Source: Hemibagrus wyckioides (Eukaryota; Chordata; Actinopteri; Siluriformes; Bagridae). Taken from it: a stretch of 64,000 nucleotides of DNA. The stretch is taken from contig NC_080710.1 of NCBI RefSeq assembly GCF_019097595.1, positions 6,228,780 through 6,292,779 on the forward strand, in the 5' to 3' direction. Positions 13,140-23,429 of the stretch are shown here, piece by piece (within the stretch, counting starts at the first letter, position 1; each line of letters starts with the position of its first letter). A program made the translations under genes and the position numbers. The notes beneath the pieces are model-generated. The model was not told the DNA's origin. It made no database searches and worked only from the letters and a program-made list of their open reading frames with translations.

Positions 13140-13560
13140 CTGTTTCAGGGCACTATGTGAGGTGAGAACAGCGAGAGGCTAACACCTCTCTTAGACCATC
13201 TGGCAGTGTGGAAGCTTCTGCCAGGTGTGTCACAAAAGGTTCTATGGGAAAAGGCTAAGGAATAATCCTGAAGGGTGCCTATCTTCACATAGCCCTGCCC
13301 ATGCCATTTAGGAGGGCTTCTGTCTCTCATGGCACACAAATGCCTGAAGATGGGGGCTGTGTTTCTTGTGCTGAAACACTTTCTCGTGAAACTCAGAGGC
13401 TACCTTTAGGGGGTCCCCTTCATCAATCATTAGGGCGGTCTGTGTTTGTGCCCTCTGTTCAAGTTGGTACACCAGATCTTTCCCAAGGCCGGACTTGTCC
13501 AGCACTCTGTAGAAGCAAACGAGACACTGCGTTGCTAGCCACACCACGGGCATCCACTCG
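13140..13560 (+). pseudogene. DIRS reverse transcriptase/RNase H-like remnant
   Basis: Around 13,180-13,235 the plus strand reads 'LDHLAVWKLLPGVSQKVL', like the start of the DIRS polymerase region. Around 13,365-13,480 it reads 'VLKHFLVKLRG', 'INH*GG' and 'PLFKLVHQIF', like the RNase H segment (ALxHFLPxLRGxxV... YINRQGG... PLxRLVHQIL). The catalytic reverse transcriptase core between them is missing. Assignment is moderate and rests on motif memory. Confidence 0.5.
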
Positions 13561-14204
13561 ACTTCCTTCAGACAAGTAGAAGCTGGAGTAATGTGATGTA
13601 GATGACCTTTTATGCTCTTGCTGGCTTCGTCACATGACCTACCTTCCACATAGAAGCATTCCCATAGCATCAGCCATGAAGCAGCGTCTTGTTCCCTTCT
13701 CAGGGAACTGGGTTACCTACGTAACCTGGTGTAGTTTTGAACAGCAACTTAGCCGGTGGTCGGTTCGGTTGGGTCGTATGCCGAAAATACTTCGTAGGCC
13801 GATGCAAATTTCTTGCAAAATTTTAATTCTCAAGGCAAAAATTCATAAGGGAGAGCATTTGTATGCCAATTAATATATTAATTATTCATTTGTATGTCGG
13901 CATTAAACACTCTAGCGCTCATTAACTCTAAATGTGAATCAGGTGCAAGCAGTCATGTGACCTGACATGTGGTAGTATGCCATACAGTAGTACAGCAACT
14001 CTGCGACTTGTGTGAACATAGCTTATTTATAACTAATTTATTTTGTGTATGTTTGGTCGTGTTTACTTGTCCAGATTAGCTGTGCATTACTGTACTCCCA
14101 TACTGTACTCCCATATTTTCTTTTTATTAATTTCTTTCCTTTGGCTTGTACAGATAATTGTATTTCTATTGTAACTATACCCACTTTATTCCTAACTAGT
14201 TCAC

Positions 14205-14508
14205 AGGGATGTGCTGCAGAATATCCCAGCACACATTGGGCGAAAGGCAGGGGTACACCCTGGACAGGTTGTCAGTCCATTACAGGGCCACATAGACAGA
14301 CAACCACACACACTCACTGCAGAGCAATTTAGAATTACCAATCAACCTAATGTACATGTTTTTGGACTGTGGGAGGAAACCGGAGTATCCGAAGTAACCT
14401 CACACAGGCACAGGGAACATGCAAACAGAAAGGCCCCTGTCTGTTCAAACCCGGGATTCAAACCCAGGACCTTCTTGCTGTGAGGCAACAGTGCTAGCTT
14501 TGCAATAC
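14205..14508 (-). repeat. Fish interspersed repeat, long fragment
   Basis: Contains the signature strings 'ggcaggggtacaccctggac', 'tgtcagtccattacagggcc', 'tttttggactgtgggagg' and 'cttgctgtgaggcaacagtg'. It is one of the most common teleost repeats and is probably derived from a LINE 3' region. Other degraded copies or relatives in the window are at 8,455, 16,060, 25,030, 28,745 and 60,280. Orientation is given relative to those copies. Confidence 0.75.
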
Positions 14509-15578
14509 ATGTCCTACTGTGTATGAAATTTTTTCTATATATAAAGCTGAGAAGCAAAATCTCCAGAACTATTTCCAAGTAACAAAGTAGCCATTCCAAG
14601 TACTGTTGTATTACTAACCCCTGATTTGATTCAGCACACCTTCATAAGAACTTCAGAATTCAATCTATTTTAATAATAATATTAATAATAATGTTTCCTA
14701 TTTGACACCCAGCTGTGTAGCACATATACATTATGCTGTAAATTACATCCTCTGCTTGTGTGTCTTTATTTCAAGGTTCATTTCAGACTTTTGGTTATGA
14801 AAAATAAAAAAGAAAGCAGACCTCATTTATATGCAGGATTTGCATGGAGTGCGCTCTATATATTTAAACCCATTGTGGATTCCTAGAAAAGCGGCATGTG
14901 AAAGTGCATTAATATTCATTCTCTGCATTCTGCTTTATTAGGCTCGCTGTTTCCTTTGGTTTGTTGGCTGGCTGTCTTTGCCGCAGCGTGCTCGAGGCAT
15001 TCCAGCTGTCAGAGCTGAAGTTTCCCTCAGACGCCCTGCACTCCTGCACTCGTGATGATCAAAACAGAGAGACAAAGAAAAAAAAGAAAAAAAATGGAGG
15101 AGGGGAGAAGGTGACAGACTTTTTGTAGAAGCTGAAGAGAATAAGCGGAGAATCAATTATTTTTCCCGACAGCGGCAGATTAGAGGGCGAAGTACAATCA
15201 GCGCTATTGTTGTTACGACATTTGGAGGAGGTGTTTAAATAACTCTAGACACTCACTAAAAGTCTGATTACGAGGCACTCCGACCTCGAGTCTGCTTGTG
15301 ACTTAGTGTAGAGCTTCTGGCAAATTTTTAACGACTTGTTTTCATATCTTGTCCAAACCTTGCTCATGAAAAAGGGTGAAGAAATGAATTATGCTCAACT
15401 GATTTTGTGATGATGCATTCATTGTTTTTTTAAACCTAATTTCACTGTTCATTCACATTTGGCCCTGCAAGGACAAGAAAATAACTGCAAAGAACGCAGT
15501 TTCCTGAGAATATCTACATGTTTTTAATAGTAGTATTTGAAAGAATAGCACTGTAGAATGACCAGTTAGTCACTCACA
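14509..15578. other. Gene-free stretch upstream of the adcy2 exon on the plus-strand map
   Basis: Apart from the GC-richer, repeat-free block at about 14,940-15,290, nothing is recognised. That block could be a conserved non-coding element in the adcy2 intron that follows the exon at 15,608. No exon with splice signals was found in it. Confidence 0.35.
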
Positions 15579-15599
15579 TGCACACACACACACACACAG
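15579..15599. repeat. CA microsatellite next to the adcy2 splice donor
   Basis: About ten CA units. On the minus strand it becomes a TG run starting about nine bases inside the intron that follows the adcy2 exon. Confidence 0.9.
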
Positions 15600-15607
15600 T
15601 CACTAAC

Positions 15608-15769
15608 CTGCCACACCAGCTGCTCCGTGTGCTCGCTGATGGCCGACAGGCACACGCTGAGGACGACGGTGTGAGACGAGCAGGTGAGAACGCTGGCGAT
15701 GATGGCATCCCTCATGGAGAACGGCAGCATGGTATACACCACAAAGATGATGAAAAGGAAGAAGGACAC
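15608..15769 (-). CDS. adcy2: Adenylyl cyclase type 2-like, one internal coding exon
   Basis: This minus-strand exon encodes 54 residues with no stop, from 'VSFFLFIIFVVYTMLPFSMR' through 'DAIIASVLT' to 'SEHTEQLVWQ'. It matches the membrane domain (first six-helix bundle) of ADCY2 almost residue for residue as I recall it (human: VSFFLFIIFVVYTMLPFNMR, DAIIASVLTSSSHT, EHLVWQ). Splice signals are good: a pyrimidine-rich 'tccttggcag' acceptor before Val and CAG followed by gttagt after Gln. Both exon ends fall between codons and the exon is exactly 162 bases. The protein is a plasma-membrane enzyme that makes cyclic AMP from ATP under G-protein control; this exon holds membrane helices, not catalytic residues. 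Neighbouring exons were not found. Whether it is the a or b teleost paralogue, or another close ADCY, cannot be decided. Confidence 0.85.
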
Positions 15770-16059
15770 CTGCCAAGGACAAAGGAAAGGAAAATGGCTT
15801 AGGGCTTGAAGAAATAAAAGAAATTCAATGAAAGCAAACTTAAGAATCATGACCAAAGAAACAACATAATTACAAATAAGTTTTCTGGCACAGTGGAAAT
15901 CCCTGATGCATCACCAGTGCCTGAAGAGATTTGGTTTGCTTGTTCAGGAAAAATGTTCACATTTTGCCAACATTTAGAGCTTTCCTAAACCTGTGCCTCT
16001 ACAAACAAAAAAAAAAGAATCAAGTCCCTTAATGGCTGCCTTTAGGCCACTGTATACTA

Positions 16060-16292
16060 CTAGCTAGCCATGCTGTTGCCTCACACCGGTGGGGTTGGAG
16101 GTTCAATTCCTGCCTAAACCTTGAGTTTGCACAGTCTCCCCATGTTTTCGGGTTTCCTTCAGGTACTCCAATTTACTTTACTAGTCCAAAGAGTTACCCC
16201 GTAGGCTGAATTTTCAATGTGCACCTCAATCCACATGGTGTCCCCTACTTTGTGCCCTGAGTCCTCTGAGATGCAGTTCCATGTGATACAGA
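16060..16292 (+). repeat. Fish interspersed repeat, degraded
   Basis: Reads as a plus-strand copy of the same repeat as 28,745 and 60,280: 'gctgttgcctcacacc', 'ttggaggttcaattcctgcc', 'agtctccccatgttttcggg' and 'tgtcccctactttgtgccctg'. It is diverged and lacks a clear end. Confidence 0.65.
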
Positions 16293-16490
16293 TGGCTACT
16301 TTAAAAAAAAAAAAGCAAACAGTTTTACAAATTGCTTTTTTTTGTCTCTTATTTCATGTGTGACCCATTGTCCTTTCAATCAACTTGCTCAGAGTATAAT
16401 CAGGGCATGTGGGATGATGTAAGGCAGTGCAACATCACACCGACTTTTAAAAGTTTAAAGAAAAATTCTGTAAGAATCAGAAATTCTTTC

Positions 16491-16499
16491 TTCTCCTTC

Positions 16500-16541
<42 letters not shown>

Positions 16542-16543
16542 GA
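16491..16543. repeat. CT microsatellite
   Basis: A CT run of about 50 bases with one CG interruption. Confidence 0.95.
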
Positions 16544-16899
16544 CTAACATGTAATGTCAATTTGACAAAAATCAGGTTGATCTCAGACTTTCCAAAGTTC
16601 TTGAGCTGCCTTTGGAATGCACCAGCATCAGTCACATAGCAGCAAAGTCATTATATGGACTTGTGTTGTGGTGGTCTAATAATGAACAGACTGTTATTTA
16701 ACAATGAAAATTGTTAAATAGTGGCCATTCCACTTTCAGTTTTTCCCCTTCAGTAAAATAATAAGCTTTGTTTTGACTTATTAAATTTAAGAGAGAAACA
16801 AACAGCTGTGTTGTTTTTTTATATATAATAATCATGGATGTTCTACAGCTTTAACTATTAAGGGATTATCAGTCATTTTGTAGTCCCTTTCAAGAAAAT

Positions 16900-17425
16900 A
16901 CTGAACATTCCCCTGGTGTTAGCATAAGGTTCCTGTTTGCTTATTTTTTTTGGAACCCAATTTTTATTATTTTTTATGATATTTATGCAGAATATATTTT
17001 ATATGTTTAAAAGAATGTTAATAGAATGTTTAGAGAATGTTAGCGGTATGTTTTGCTACTCTATTCCCATAAAGAAAACAACAAACCGAACTAAAAATAA
17101 ACCTTAAAAAAGGATGCTCTGGGAATGTTCTGGAAACCAAAATTGAACCTTCCGAGAACATTACAGAGGGGTTTTATTTGTAACAACCTAAAGAAAACCT
17201 ATTTAGAAAATTTTCTAATGGTTATTTTTAAGTTTTATTTTTAACCATAAATTATAAATAAATGCTGAGATTCATGGTTAACAGGATGTTAACAAACATT
17301 AGGAAAATCAAAAAAATACTGAAATATCTATTTCCTTAAAGAAAAATTTCGTTGCAAACCGAAAACAAAGCTTAAAATTTTACGTTCTATGAATGTTCTG
17401 GGAATCAACATTTTTTGGTTGGGAT
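16900..17425. repeat. Degraded repeat with 'gaatgttctgg' motifs
   Basis: The strings 'gggaatgttctggaaacc' (about 17,118) and 'gaatgttctgggaatcaaca' (about 17,391) recur with flanking 'ccataaagaaaac...caaaccgaa' and 'ccttaaagaaaaa...caaaccgaa'. This points to two related units of roughly 270 bases. It resembles a known type of fish repeat rich in 'gaacgttc' strings. The family is not certain. Confidence 0.45.
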
Positions 17426-17504
17426 TAAAATGATTGTTGTTATTGCTGTTAAGTCTTTTGTCCCATATTGTTTTTTCAACCTAAAAACTTCAAAGAACTA
17501 CAAT

Positions 17505-17585
17505 TTCTTTAAGATTAGATAACCATTTATTCATCCCACATAGGGGAAATTTGCGCAGTTACAACAGCAAAGGGATAGCAACTAA
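17505..17585 (-). repeat. LINE 3' end, minus strand
   Basis: 'tttattcatcccacatagggg aaattt' is the reverse complement of the 'aatttccctttgggatgaataaagt' end seen at 54,045-54,075. It is an isolated 3' end of a CR1/Rex-type LINE. Confidence 0.6.
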
Positions 17586-17806
17586 AGAAAAAGATAAAGA
17601 TAATATCAAGGCAACGTGACTTAAAATTATATAAAAAAAATCACAGATTCATAAAAGACTTTACATAAAAGATTTAAAAGCCATTTATATATTTTTAATC
17701 TGTAATTTATAATATATATTTAAAAGTATACAGAGTATATAAATATACAAAATAATGATAATAATTTTCCAGTCTGGTAAAAATATAGAAATACATACAA
17801 AAACAA

Positions 17807-17808
<2 letters not shown>

Positions 17809-17860
<52 letters not shown>
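17809..17860. repeat. TTA trinucleotide microsatellite
   Basis: About 17 TTA/ATT units. It is the reverse complement of the repeat at 17,913-17,966, 52 bases away. Confidence 0.95.
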
Positions 17861-17911
17861 CAATAATATCAATCTGTTATGCAAATATACAAAGAGTAAT
17901 ACACAGAGAAC

Positions 17912-17912
<1 letters not shown>

Positions 17913-17966
<54 letters not shown>
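17913..17966. repeat. TAA trinucleotide microsatellite
   Basis: About 18 TAA units. Together with 17,809-17,860 it forms two near-perfect inverted arms. Confidence 0.95.
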
Positions 17967-17968
<2 letters not shown>

Positions 17969-20900
17969 CTTACAATGTGATTATAAAAAATAGGGAAAAT
18001 TTAAGATTTAAAAATATATAAATTAAAAAAGTTTCCTGGCATAATTTGTGGTATTACGAATTATTCACAAATATTTGTGGTATTACAAACACGTCTAATG
18101 TTTTACAGTCTGCTTCTGTTTACTCGCTGACATGTCTTGCAGCACTCGGTCAATCCATAAGTTACTTTGGGCTTAAAAAAAGTCTACCTTCTACCAAATG
18201 AATAAATGTATATGGAATCTAAAATCCTCCCTGGGAAGTGTTTTTAGCTCCGCAATACACACACAATCACTCACATCTCATAATATTAAACGCGCACAAT
18301 ATAAAAACACCCCATGAAGTTTCCATCCCACTCAATTGAGACTCTGACTGAATTTCAGCTGTCGGAAAAGAGTAATCTCATACGGAGCGGTCATTTGGCA
18401 GCCCATTATCGGCTGCAGCTCGCTTCTCGACGCATCAATCACGACCTGTGAAAACTGCTCGTAAAGATTGCAGCTGTTTGGAGATGGACTGTATTCAAGG
18501 CTTCTTTTTTCCTCCTTTAATAAGCCATTGGTGATGATGGTTAATTAAAATCAACAAGGTGCTGAAAAAAGACATACTGCACAATATATTGTTTGCTAAT
18601 TATTAGGGGAATAAAGACTGCTATAAACAAAGAAGACCAGGTTCTGAAGGCTGTGACCATCTCTGATTCTCCAGATGAGTGCTTCTTGTCTGTTTATGGC
18701 ATGAAAGATGAATCAATCTTGGTTACATCCATCCCTGTCTGTTTTTAAGCTGTTCACAGTGATATTACACCAGTCACCTTGTTTTGTTGTTGTGATTTGG
18801 CAAAAACTCTGGACTGATGTAAGAGCTAAACTGGTTTGCTTTAGATAGAGGATCACTGACTCATGTTTGCATACTTTTACTACTGTATGATTGTGGCTTA
18901 ATTGTCAAGTGAAGAAAATGAATATTGCAAAAATCTAATGTTATTAGCCATTATTGGCATTGAAAAGATAAAAAAAATGGATGGATGTTAACTTAATGCA
19001 GGTCCATGTGTAACCATGTAGCTATTATACTATACTATAGCCTACACCTGATCTTAGCCAAACCCTGCAGGTTCACAACCATGACCCTGGAGAACCACAC
19101 ATCCTGCACATTGTGGTATTGTCTTCAATTTAACTAGAAAGCTAAATACCACCTCTTCCTGAGTTGGGTTTTAGCTAAACACTAGCAGTGAAACACTAAA
19201 ATGTGCCATAGCCAATGCATTTCTATTTATTTGATGAATTGGTAATGTGAAAGCTGTCTCATGGTCCAGGAAGCATACCATGGTACCAAACCCTGACTAC
19301 CTGTAGGAGGTGGTCCGAGTTCAGTTGCCCTGGAAATGTGCCACAAATCAGAGTGAACGCAACACTAGGGTCTTTACTTATTCAGAAAGAAAATAACCTG
19401 TGCATGTGTTTTACACTTGATTAGTTTCCACTACAACACACATGTACCATAAGTGACAAGGGATGAGAAGCCTTACCGCACATAATAGCACCAAAATAAT
19501 AATAAAAAAAAAAGGAAATGAAAATGGAGAGTTGATATGGTCGTGTTCTCCATGTGTGTTTGTGATGGTGCAAAACGAACGCAACGCCCCAGGATTTTAT
19601 AGAATAAACAGGGAGCTGGCAATGATGACACAATTGCTTACACTGATGGAGAAGTTACATTGATTTGCTACTTTGTCAAGCTACTCATGATGTAAAGTAG
19701 CTGTAGTTGAGCCCTGGAAGGTGAGTAACCCACTAGCGCGCTATCGAGCAGTCATACAGCTGGGAGTTGGAGAAGCTCAGTGGCCTTCTTCAGGCCAAAA
19801 TCCTCCAAATGGTCATGGTATGAGACAGATCACTACATAGAAAACTCCTAAAAATCATTGTATGGAAATGTAACATGTCAGAATATTATAAAGTTCCTTA
19901 AATATGGTGACTATAGGTGCTAAGGGCTAAGTTGCTATCAGAGTAAGTAAAGTATTGTTTACTAGGCTTTCATAATGTAGTTAACTACACAAGCTACATC
20001 AAAGGTACTCTTTCCCAACACAGTTGCTTTCCCAAACTCCTCATCAACACTGATTATTAATATGTAGGTATTGGCCTGAAAGGAATTCACAGGTTTTTGT
20101 AAAAACATCCTGTGAAATTTTGTACAAAACCGAATTGTACTCATTGCTTTAGTAGCTTCATCTCATCATAGCATTTTCATTCTATGCTAATCTCCAAGGC
20201 TTAGAACTGTACTTTTTTTTTTTTTGTTGCTGAAAAAGTTTGTCTTGTCACTCAGAAACATATATACACACACAATTGTTACAGGGGCTGTTATTCAAAT
20301 GGATAAAAGATGGGAAAAGGCGGACAAGCAGCCAGAAGCACTGCTGATCAAGAGGTGACCTCAATAATGACGGCAAAACCAGGGCCGTGCTCGCACAGGG
20401 AACTGAGAATAACTGAGAAGAAGAAGAGGCCACTCGTCCCGGCTGATTTAATGATCCAGCAAGAAAAGTTGCTCGAAAAATATTTGTGAATATTTTTAGG
20501 ATACTTTAGAGCGTGGAGGAAAGGACCCTAAGTCTAAATCTGAACCTCGATAAAATTTCTCTAAAGCATGCGTTAAAGACATATGGCACTATTACCTCTC
20601 TGAGAATTCTACTGCTCTGATACATAGCACAGATTTTATCAGCACATCGACTGACAAATAGTGGGTTTAAATAGTGGTGTGTGCAGTCACTGCTGATCAC
20701 ATGCACGTGGATGAGGTGCAAGGTGAGCGTGCAGGCGGCCACGGATTTGCCTGTGAAGACTTTACAAATAATGATATGAAAACTTGAGGATGAGGCTGAT
20801 TTCTTTGCTTAATAGTTTGACTGTCAAGCCAGTGTTAGATATTAGAATTTAGCACTCAGTCTAATATCATGGCCAGTCATGGCTGAGAATGTCTGCATCT

Positions 20901-21130
20901 CAAAATAATCTTAAACCATGTGTGTTTTAGGTGTGTACATGTAGTTACATGTGAAAATATGCAATCTATCAAATCTAGCAGTAATGAATGGCAGTCAAAG
21001 TAGTATTCAAATTGTTTAATCCTCCAAAGCCATGTATGATTATTGATGTTCATTTATGATTTTTTTTCATGTGAACTTGCCACATGAATGACACAGAAGT
21101 GATGTATAAAAAAAAAAGAGCACAAAGGCC
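17967..21130. other. Gene-free stretch
   Basis: No gene recognised on either strand. A repeat-free, GC-richer block at about 18,290-18,500 stands out from AT-rich surroundings and may be a conserved non-coding element. The earlier adcy2 exons, which should lie to the right of 15,769, were not found here, but short exons with weak signals could be missed by eye. Confidence 0.4.
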
Positions 21131-21136
21131 CAGCTA

Positions 21137-21860
21137 TTGTCACCAACTTTACATAAAAAATGTGAACATGATTTAAACATCATCACTAGAATAATCCGTG
21201 CCAGATATTCTCTGAAACTGCCAAGAGAAAAATCCAACGGTGTTGCATATTCAAGATGTGAACACTTTGAAGGGCCAGCTGACCGTATCTTTTCGATTTG
21301 CTTTTTTTTGTTTTGTAGTTTGTAGCAAAAAATAAAATTGATTGACTGTACACTTAGAACTGGGATCTTTATTTACCAGCTTTGCTCCTCACTCAAGAGA
21401 TAAACATCCACCTCATCCAGCAGTGAAGTGGGAGCAGTTGAAAATTCATCATCATCATCATCATCATCATCCAACACTCAGGCAATGGACTGGAACTACT
21501 ACAACTGGTGCCCTGCTATTGTAATATATTGTTATCGTTATAATTAGGTATATCTGTGATCTGCTTCCTTTTGGGATTTCCAGCCAGTCTGTGGGTCCTA
21601 CACGAACTCCTCCAGAGACAGACATCCACCAGTGACATCTTCATCAGTACGTCTATAATGTAACTTATGGTTTGCATCTGATGGGACTGTGATATCGCTG
21701 TGGTTTGTCCTATCTACTACAAAACCAGTAAGAAGCTCATTGAAGGTAAGAAGCCCCAATAATCACAATAAGAATCTGTTTCTCTCTAGCAGTTTGTGGA
21801 CTTACTTGAACCTGGGTAATTACAGGTTATGAAATTTTGCTACATATGTTTTTGCAAACT
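21137..21860 (+). pseudogene. Subfamily A receptor pseudogene (relic 1)
   Basis: The relic starts with leader sequence homologous to the intact genes ('aatgtgaacatgatttaaac' near 21,160). The body reads 'MDWNYYNW' at the N-terminus and 'LLGFPASLWVLHELLQRQ' from TM1 into the first loop. It then jumps to a TM3 end reading 'WDCDIAVV' and 'YYKTSKKLIE'. Most of TM2 and TM3 and everything after TM4 is missing, and stops interrupt the frame. The serine-rich N-terminal codons have been replaced by a run of about seven ATC/TCA triplets at 21,449-21,472. It lies 0.7 kb upstream of the first intact gene in the same orientation. Confidence 0.8.
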
Positions 21861-22303
21861 AGTCTTAGGACTGTTTTGGCCAGTGTTCTATTAATGGAAG
21901 GCAACAGAGGGTGGAGTTAAGTTTAAATAGATGTTTCTCAAGAACTGAATGTCTGAGCTTAAATCTGATTGTCTGAGCTTGGTCTGCTGAATTGCACTGC
22001 TAATTTGTAACTGGACTTTGGGGGGGGGGGCTGCCTTCAGCCAAATTGATATTAGCAAAATTTTATAGAATTTCAGACATTTTATACGAACAAAACCTGA
22101 GGAATATGTTAATCACCATTAGTGTTCTATGGACCTTGGCCTATTTTGTTCAGTGTAACTTAGCAAGAACTGGCCACTGGGGCAAAATGCATATGCTTTG
22201 AATATGTTTTGCATATGCATTTTGATTATTTGGTTATTTAAAAAAGCTAGCCAATTTTTTTAAGTAAGAGACAATAGGGGGTGTGGGGTGGGAGACCAAG
22301 CCG

Positions 22304-22356
22304 TGACCATCCTATGACATATCCTTTGCATATTCAAAATGTGAACATGATTTAAA
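22304..22356 (+). promoter_or_regulatory. Conserved upstream block of receptor A1, degenerate TATA
   Basis: Contains 'ccatcctatgacatatcc', then 'tttgcatattcaaaatgtg' and 'aacatgatttaaac'. The same block stands about 190 bases before the start codon of each subfamily A gene except the copy at 46,836. In A1 the TATA-like TTTATAAA of the other copies has become TTTAAAC, so basal promoter strength may be lower. Conservation among copies may reflect common descent rather than function. Confidence 0.5.
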
Positions 22357-22544
22357 CAAATTCACAAAATTAAACACCTTGATTTTTTCTGTGCACCTGA
22401 TCATATAGCAGCAAGACCTGCAGATTGTGTCTTTTGGATTTTTTGTAGCAAAAGCTACAATTCTGATGGACTGTCTGCTTGGAACTGCCTTCACTCTTTT
22501 CCAGCTTTCTTCATCAGTCAGAGAGAATCATCAACATCTCAGAA

Positions 22545-23429
22545 ATGGCAGAAAATGAAAATTGGTTATCATCTTCAAACAACACTCATGCATTGGACTG
22601 GAACTACTGGAACTGGTGCAAAGATTATCCTATTGGGCCTGTTATCTGGTCAACAGTTGCTGTGTTATGCTTCCTCTTGGGATTTCCTGCCAGCCTTTGT
22701 GTCCTACATGAGCTTGTCCAGAGGCAAAGACAAAGATCCACCAGTGACATCTTTATGGTCAGCATGTCTGTTATAGATCTGGTCTTCACAATTCATATCC
22801 CATTCACTATTTGTAATTTCATGCTATGGCATATTAAGGACCTAGAAGTTCTTTTAGACTTTATCTACAGCTTAAACCTCATTGGTAGACCTCTGTTTAT
22901 GGCTTGCATTTGTTGGGACTGTTATCTCGCTGTGGTTTTCCCCATCATGTACAAAACTAGTAAAAAGCTTGTTGTTGTTAAGAAGGCAATCACAATAACA
23001 ATCTATTTCATTATACTAGGTCTTGGATTGGTTTTAACCATTATAGCCTGGACAGCTTCAACTCCTTTCATTAGCATTTCTTTAATGGTGGCGCTACCAG
23101 TTATCACCTTCTGTGATATTTCCGTACTTCGAGCGCTGAGAAAACCAGATCCAACCGGAAACATCAACATCCATCCACAGAAGAAACAAGCTCTTCACAC
23201 CATCTCTACCAGCCTCATCATGACATTTGTGGTCTATCTACCGCCAGTGGTCATTTTCTCATTTGGACAGCTATTACCACTTAAAAAAATCGAGCTCTAT
23301 TGTTATGTAGTTTTCCCCGGATTTTGTTTTAATTTGATTGGATGCATCATTATGCCTGTTCTCTATCTAGTCACTGTGGGTAAACTGGACACTTTTAAGA
23401 ATTGGTGGAAGAAGAAATCAAATATGTGA
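22545..23429 (+). CDS. Rhodopsin-like seven-transmembrane receptor, subfamily A (A1), intact
   Basis: Encodes 294 residues. The start is the ATG in 'cagaaATGGCAG', which all full copies share; in-frame extension upstream begins only at a TTG. There is an N-glycosylation site (NNT, 12-14) and Cys25 in the N-terminus. Hydrophobic helices lie at about 34-57, 68-94, 104-129, 148-170, 178-200, 219-243 and 255-279. TM3 ends in DCY (125-127) where the class A family has DRY. TM6 has YLPP (231-234) with no CWxP tryptophan. TM7 has MPVLY in place of NPxxY. Cys253 in the last outer loop can pair with Cys25; no TM3-ECL2 cysteine pair is visible. It is the most diverged subfamily A gene. An AATAAA lies at 23,869. 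Ligand and coupling are unknown; an orphan receptor of a fish-expanded family is inference. Confidence 0.85.
   Translation: MAENENWLSSSNNTHALDWNYWNWCKDYPIGPVIWSTVAVLCFLLGFPASLCVLHELVQRQRQRSTSDIFMVSMSVIDLVFTIHIPFTICNFMLWHIKDLEVLLDFIYSLNLIGRPLFMACICWDCYLAVVFPIMYKTSKKLVVVKKAITITIYFIILGLGLVLTIIAWTASTPFISISLMVALPVITFCDISVLRALRKPDPTGNINIHPQKKQALHTISTSLIMTFVVYLPPVVIFSFGQLLPLKKIELYCYVVFPGFCFNLIGCIIMPVLYLVTVGKLDTFKNWWKKKSNM

Larger units (their letters stand above)
11835..13750 (+). mobile_element. DIRS-like retrotransposon, deleted and decayed
   Basis: The left part 11,835-11,965 and the right part 13,583-13,664 are inverted copies of each other. Shared strings include 'cttctatgtg', 'ggtcatgtga', 'gaagc', 'ccagcaaga', 'cataaaagg' and 'actccag'. 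Near 13,700, 'cccttctcagggaactggg' and 'ttacctacgtaacctgg' are typical of fish DIRS elements. Inverted rather than direct terminal repeats are the family hallmark. The internal part carries Gag-like and reverse transcriptase/RNase H-like remnants (see entries). No tyrosine recombinase is seen. At about 1.9 kb it is far shorter than an autonomous DIRS element. Confidence 0.7.
11652..13905. mobile_element. TTAA-flanked inverted-repeat element interrupted by a DIRS-like insertion
   Basis: The left end reads 'tttaacctcggcatacaaat'. The right end near 13,885 reads 'atttgtatgtcggcattaaa', which is its approximate reverse complement, with TTAA or ATTAA immediately outside each end. I read these as terminal inverted repeats of one old DNA-type element, about 350 bases long without its insert. 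The DIRS-like element at 11,835-13,750 lies between them. The TTAA flanks recall piggyBac-type targets, but no transposase is present and the superfamily is not established. Confidence 0.45.

Noticed and set aside
15566..15856. Full 96-codon minus-strand frame around the adcy2 exon as a gene
   Set aside because: Only the 54 codons between acceptor and donor match adenylyl cyclase; the rest is intron, including a CA microsatellite.
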